Shown: one piece after another, positions 15,101-18,782 of the stretch
Numbering within the stretch: position 1 is the stretch's first letter
How the letters are laid out: each line of letters opens with the position of its first letter
Assembly (NCBI GenBank): GCA_964577195.1
Contig: CAZNYF010000040.1
Span: forward strand, 1-18,782
Reading direction: 5' to 3'
Length of the DNA stretch: 18,782 nucleotides
Source: HyVt-560 sp964577195
GTDB lineage: Bacteria; Pseudomonadota; Gammaproteobacteria; UWMA-0217
Translations under genes and position numbers: made by a program
Notes under the pieces: generated by a model
What the model was told of the DNA's origin: nothing
What the model saw: only the letters and a program-made list of their open reading frames with translations
Databases searched by the model: none

Positions 15101-17476
15101 AGTAGCAAGCGAAATATTTTCGCAGAAGACGGCTTACGCCTGCAAAAATTGCTGGCCTTGATTGGTGACAGGCTGCGTCAGGATGTTCAGTATCCCATGG
15201 ACAAAATCAGCACCAACGACACGGTCTTCATGAAGTCTTTGTATGCAGACAATGCCGCGTATCACTATCGACTGTTGAATCCCGCACAGCCGGATATGGG
15301 CAACTATAGTCGCAGCGATTTCAGCCACGTTACGCCCACGACGCGTACAGTGAATCTCATCAGCAAAAAGAACTTTCGTTCCACCGGCGCTTACGCCATT
15401 CCGGGGAAAACCTTTCAAGTCACCCGCAACGACAGCAGCGATCTCACGGTTCACGTTTTCGTTAGTTCACTGCGGGAGGGTTCCACGCATCTCTATCAAA
15501 CAGGTGGATACAATCGTCCCAAATACCTGCAAAGTCAGAATTTCGAAATCGCCCCTGGTGAAACCATAGCACTCACCTCTACCTACGGCGGGCCGATACA
15601 ACTCAGGTTTAGTAGCAATGACTTGCCGGTCGAAGTGACTTTTCAGAATATTGGCGAGCATGCCTATTGGAGCGGTGCTGCAGATGATGCCAGCTTTACT
15701 GCCAAAATTGAAGCAGGGGATTATGATTGGGCAGAGATCTCCACCTCGGGTTTTGAAGTTCACTCAACACTGGAAAAAATGCGCCAATCTGTAGCCGATG
15801 AAAAATGGGGCAGCGCACAAGCCTTAGCCGCTGGCACTGAACGCTACATGAGTAACTTCCCCCATGTACTTGCGGGCTTTAGCGGCCCCGGCATCGATGT
15901 TGTGCCAGAGATCCACAACTTTGCCGCAGCGAAGGGCTGGAGCATCGACAACCTCGATCTCGTTAAACACATGAATGCTGACCAAGCATCGTGTGGCTAC
16001 GGCTGTTCCGGTAACCCTTATGATGCCTATTGGAACTTTAGTCCTATTGGGCATGGCGACGTACACGAGTTAGGGCATGGGCTGGAACGTCCACGGTTCC
16101 AATTTAGCGGCTGGGAAAGGCACTCACAGACCAACCCCTATTCCTACTACACAAAATCAAAGTTTCATGAAACCACCGGCGGCGCGCCTGAATGCCAAGG
16201 CATCGCCTTTGAATCTGCCTTTACCGCTCTGCAAAGTAGTATTGGGCAGGCCAATCCTTCTGAGTACATGCAAACGAACTATTGGGAAAATTCAAACTGG
16301 AACACCCAAGTATTGATGACCATTCAAACCATGATGAGTACTCAAAAAGCGGGCCAACTGGAGAACGGCTGGCATTTACTGGCAAGAACCCATATCCATG
16401 ATAGAGAGTTCCGACGTACCAATGGCAATAACTGGGCAGCCAAGAAAGACTCCTTAGGCTTTTCCAACTACACCCACAACGAAGCAAGAAGCATCAGCAA
16501 TAACGACTACATGCTTATTGCCTGGTCAACCGTTGTCGAGCTGGATTTTCGCGATTACCTCAACATGTGGGGCATTGCCTACAGCGACAAAGCCGCGACA
16601 CAAGTCGCCAGTTTTAACTACCCCACGGTTCCCCGAGAGTTCTTTATGAGTGCCTCAAGCGGCTACTGCAAAACCGGACAAAACGGCGACTTTCTCGGCA
16701 AAGCCACCTTACCTGTTGACGGCAACCAGAATTGGCCTGAAGAAATTGATGATGATCAGGATGGCTACTGGAATGCATTAGACAATTGTCCAACCCGGCA
16801 CAACCCGCGCCAGTCCGATTCTAATGACGATGGCAATGGGGATATGTGTGCGCCGTATCAACTCAGCAACGACAGCTGGCGTCAAATCAGCATGCCGGTT
16901 GATCTGGGCGCTCAAAAAACACTATCCGAAGTTTTCGCTGACAATTTGCCCGCAGATGACTATGGCGTTACCTGGATATTATTTGGATTTAACGCCGCTA
17001 GTAACGTTTACTACCGTGTAGAGTTAACCGATGATCTCGTGCCTGGCGTGGGATATTGGGCAATACAAAAGACTGGCAGTACAGTGGGTATTGATTTGCC
17101 TATCTCCATCAGGGAAACCCCGGTTCAAGCCATCAGTCAATGTGCTTCACCAAAAGGCTGCTTTGAAATCAGCATTCCGACACAAGCCGGAAACGTCCAA
17201 TGGAGCATGTCAGGTTATCCCTTCGAATTCCTGTCTAATTTAAGCACAGCACGCATTAGCGCGAATGCGGGTGTGTGTAGCGATGATGATGGCTGCACGC
17301 TAGATGAAGCCGAAGCGGCTGGCGTGGTTCACAATGTCCTTTTTTATTACAACGGTAGCGGATACGAGTCGTTGAGTGCCACCTCCACCATTCAAAGCTG
17401 GAGTGGATTCTGGGCGGCAGGCTTGGCAACCGGAGATGGATTTGCACCCAAGCTGTTGATGTCGTTATCAGAATAG
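12146..17476 (+). CDS. Large secreted modular metalloprotease, ImpA-like (M88)
   Basis: The 1776-residue product begins with a Sec signal peptide (about 1-22, ATA-A). Then come a cadherin-like domain (about 26-115), a PA14/GLEYA-like domain (121-285), a second cadherin-like domain (290-385), a second PA14-like domain (387-546), a fibronectin type III domain (549-637), and a large region (about 642-1530) ending in the zinc-protease part. The zinc motif is HELGH at 1307-1311 inside GHGDVHELGHGLERPRF, followed by NPYSYYTKSKFHETTGG. This layout fits the ImpA O-glycoprotein peptidases of Pseudomonas, so mucin-type glycoproteins are the likely substrate class; M60-like enzymes are the alternative. 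A calcium-binding thrombospondin type 3-like segment (1535-1570) and a C-terminal domain of unknown type (1571-1776) follow. The ATG at 12146 has GGA eight bases upstream. Confidence 0.85.
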   Translation: MLNRATITFFLLAIIGLPATAAPLFEGGSGHYSIDETAVFGASVGYVKAIASSGSVTYMIADAGSPFQVDSSTGEITAASDLSAQGGSLKRVIVTANDGIESVDSTQSIFITTAAQASTHGLLLEHWADVSTTRDISDLIAHASYPDNPTSTRVISDFQQGMGTDTNYGQRISGYLKVPDSGNYTFWAIGDSNTELRLAQEISRTGMSAPISKTTTWVDPGDWDNARVIKSELIPLLGGRLYNIEALHKKNNGTVPHFAVTLQKEGDTRLNVIPASMLIPHSAIQVPPVIQGDAGHYVVGDQATQGTSVGFVKATDTNASDTLTYSLNDSSLFQINAVTGELTVIGFIDRSASVHHTLAVSVSDGSFTTEATVNIFVIPAVDANTTGIYLEHWTNISGNQVINLTSNPSYPSNPSQTSILTEFEAPSQDYGSYGQRVSGYLSVSESAEYTFWIASDNESELRLSVDTNPANLGSPIASVSGWTSPHQWTRFASQKSNPIYLVAGRLYYIEALHKEGSGGDHVAVALQKTGEVNRMIITGTQVIPPYILDSVAPTAPAVLGADSVSASSIQLAWNASSDHVGVNAYLLYRDGELIETLAGNVLGYIDNNVSANTTYHYQVIATDAFGHHSTAATLAVNTSNTGNAVETALQTGDARQVVNVNRLIQAAIDELNASTTFLLNEKAQLFNLNADGSAKGDGSSLTNIDWNPSHDAATLLPMVGENTTFLQTDAIINENDTVYKKSIGIIGNSPSRYMVLGGNPFRNAYRDAASLNAQMHQLMENSMSWLTARSDLKTQPFNVVIAHASQSFVFPDELSIRSWLDSHYSGQVSYNAADACDAAALAGCLSVTPDLLIISQYLGGSGDTSAIAAAVQQAMNNGIPVMYLHYDGHQLPLGRALFSVLNVSYASDNYWSRPQLVGYNITQEITTLPESSAALKRMLEHLRDADYAFDWSQCDGNHSCTKGSPQDTEFLQGAAVVRLLMTALDSSKRNIFAEDGLRLQKLLALIGDRLRQDVQYPMDKISTNDTVFMKSLYADNAAYHYRLLNPAQPDMGNYSRSDFSHVTPTTRTVNLISKKNFRSTGAYAIPGKTFQVTRNDSSDLTVHVFVSSLREGSTHLYQTGGYNRPKYLQSQNFEIAPGETIALTSTYGGPIQLRFSSNDLPVEVTFQNIGEHAYWSGAADDASFTAKIEAGDYDWAEISTSGFEVHSTLEKMRQSVADEKWGSAQALAAGTERYMSNFPHVLAGFSGPGIDVVPEIHNFAAAKGWSIDNLDLVKHMNADQASCGYGCSGNPYDAYWNFSPIGHGDVHELGHGLERPRFQFSGWERHSQTNPYSYYTKSKFHETTGGAPECQGIAFESAFTALQSSIGQANPSEYMQTNYWENSNWNTQVLMTIQTMMSTQKAGQLENGWHLLARTHIHDREFRRTNGNNWAAKKDSLGFSNYTHNEARSISNNDYMLIAWSTVVELDFRDYLNMWGIAYSDKAATQVASFNYPTVPREFFMSASSGYCKTGQNGDFLGKATLPVDGNQNWPEEIDDDQDGYWNALDNCPTRHNPRQSDSNDDGNGDMCAPYQLSNDSWRQISMPVDLGAQKTLSEVFADNLPADDYGVTWILFGFNAASNVYYRVELTDDLVPGVGYWAIQKTGSTVGIDLPISIRETPVQAISQCASPKGCFEISIPTQAGNVQWSMSGYPFEFLSNLSTARISANAGVCSDDDGCTLDEAEAAGVVHNVLFYYNGSGYESLSATSTIQSWSGFWAAGLATGDGFAPKLLMSLSE

Positions 17477-17569
17477 AGGCGACAGCCCGTTAATCCTGCA
17501 TTGACGAAGCCAAGGAAACAATTTGTGGGTTGATGATCTATACGCCAGGGGAAAATCATCCGACATTAG

Positions 17570-18766
17570 CTATCTAGCGTGGCTAATGACTAATAAATCG
17601 GTCTTACCCACCATTAAGTCCAAAGTCTTACGTAAGCGTTTGAAGACGCATTCCTGGCGATATTGTAAACCGTGTTTCTTGCAGATTTCTTTTACTTTGG
17701 GCTGCATTTTCTGATAGTGGTTTAATGGCAAGGAGGGGAATAAATGGTGTTCAATCTGGTAGTTCAGCCAACCGTGCATAAAATCAATGTGATCTGCCCC
17801 AGTTTTGTAGTTTACGGTACCGATAATTTGCCGCAAATAAAACTCTCCCTTGCTTTTGCCGGGTTGCTCGAAACGGTAAATATCATCACCAGAATGATTG
17901 GGGATAATAATCAAAAATGAGTGCAGATTCGCAATGAACTCCGCCAGCAGCGATGTCAGTAGCACATTGACTACAGCATCTAATCCCAGCGGAAAAAACA
18001 ATGCCGGTAGCAGGATGAAGCGAAATCCAATATAGGGCAGATAGCAGCGCATCCACAGCAGATAACCATCTTTACCGAATGGGCTCAACGCATCAACGCG
18101 AAAAAAAGTCTCGTATTGTTCCCCCCCACTGCGACGTCTTTGTGCATTTGCCAGCATCTTTATCGTGTTAGGTGCATAGTATGCTGGTTTCCAGATACCT
18201 GCGAATAGAATAACAAGGATATAGCGCAGCCACATGGGCAGCTTGGAGTTTCGTAGCCACTCCATATTAATTTCTATATTGTCCGGGTCTACGGCTTCTC
18301 CCAGATTATAGTGATGCATTTTATTATGTTCTTGATCCCAAGCTTTGACGTCGATCCAATCCATCCAGTCAAAGAAACGCCTCCAGCCCCGAGCGAACCC
18401 TTTGCGGGTGTACCGGTGAGGAATCCCGGGGACTTTGTCATAAGCACCATGAAGCACTGGATGGGCGACATTCGCCCAGCGGTTCACATTTCCAATGCTG
18501 ATAAGCAAAGCGCCCAGTATATTAAAGGGGTAAATCCATGCGATGGCATAGCCTAAAAAGGCTGAAAACCGCCCCCAGCGTTCAATTTTTTTCAGGTGTT
18601 GGAAATCTTCAACCGTGGGGTTACCCAAATGTTTTTTGATTTCGTCAACGTCATTAGCCAATTGCTTTACATCGACCTGATGGTAATTTATCTGCATATT
18701 ATCGGTGGGTAATGAGAAATAGTTTTTAGTATTTGCATAAGGAATGAGTCCATAGAGTGTTCTCAC
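17570..18766 (-). CDS. Membrane fatty acid desaturase; N-terminus may extend beyond the window
   Basis: A diiron membrane desaturase that would introduce double bonds in acyl chains. The three histidine boxes are present, counted from the GTG at 18766: H102-PVL-H106, H147-NKM-HH151-152, and QIEHH at 337-341 in NYQIEHHLFPSLP. The QxxHH third box is typical of front-end (delta-6-like) and related enzymes. No cytochrome b5 domain is fused, so electrons must come from a separate carrier. Hydrophobic segments lie at about 68-92, 178-195 and 250-290. The frame has no stop between 18766 and the right edge, so the true start could be GTG 18766, ATG 18697 or outside the window. It converges with the protease gene and no terminator was found in the 93 bases between them. 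Confidence 0.88.
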   Translation of the reverse strand: MRTLYGLIPYANTKNYFSLPTDNMQINYHQVDVKQLANDVDEIKKHLGNPTVEDFQHLKKIERWGRFSAFLGYAIAWIYPFNILGALLISIGNVNRWANVAHPVLHGAYDKVPGIPHRYTRKGFARGWRRFFDWMDWIDVKAWDQEHNKMHHYNLGEAVDPDNIEINMEWLRNSKLPMWLRYILVILFAGIWKPAYYAPNTIKMLANAQRRRSGGEQYETFFRVDALSPFGKDGYLLWMRCYLPYIGFRFILLPALFFPLGLDAVVNVLLTSLLAEFIANLHSFLIIIPNHSGDDIYRFEQPGKSKGEFYLRQIIGTVNYKTGADHIDFMHGWLNYQIEHHLFPSLPLNHYQKMQPKVKEICKKHGLQYRQECVFKRLRKTLDLMVGKTDLLVISHAR

Positions 18767-18782
18767 CTTGTAATCAGGCGTT

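Overview
The window reads as the chromosome of a gammaproteobacterium, probably aquatic, with about half G+C by eye. The best clue is the divergent rne / rluC-HAD phosphatase pair with a long rne leader, an arrangement typical of Gammaproteobacteria. RNase E, RluC, PII and AmtB are close enough to the enterobacterial proteins that catalytic residues fall at nearly the same numbers. I could run no database search, so genus-level placement is not possible.

Layout. (1) 1-1525, minus strand: rluC followed by a HAD phosphatase that runs off the left edge, separated by a 104-bp inverted-repeat element that supplies the rluC stop codon. (2) 1526-4612, plus: a divergent promoter region, a leader of about 370 nt, and rne with a very long Q/N/R/K/P-rich tail. 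(3) 4609-4871: a 263-bp MITE-like element whose first bases are the rne stop, then a strong bidirectional terminator. (4) 4981-7377: a low-molecular-weight protein tyrosine phosphatase on minus, diverging from glnB/K-amtB, the nitrogen sensing and ammonium transport pair. (5) 7385-7600: a second copy of the same element in opposite orientation. (6) 7672-9939, minus: an RND/MMPL-type exporter. (7) 10240-11712: a small accessory island with a zinc-ribbon/coiled-coil protein, a 271-bp element that can fold almost completely into a three-way junction, and a Phd/PIN toxin-antitoxin pair. (8) 12146-17476, plus: a 1776-residue secreted modular metalloprotease resembling the ImpA (M88) family. (9) 17570 to the right edge, minus: a membrane fatty acid desaturase.

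How the parts relate. rne and rluC are both RNA-processing functions fired from overlapping divergent promoters. GlnB/K and AmtB form one nitrogen-control unit. The other genes look like independent cargo. The region is notable for three unrelated families of small non-coding inverted-repeat elements, four copies in all, each placed exactly at a gene end or between convergent genes. No transposase is present to explain them. The strongest leads are the fully self-paired element at 10741-11011, the inverted pair flanking the ptp-glnK-amtB segment, and the large protease with a duplicated cadherin-like/PA14-like module.
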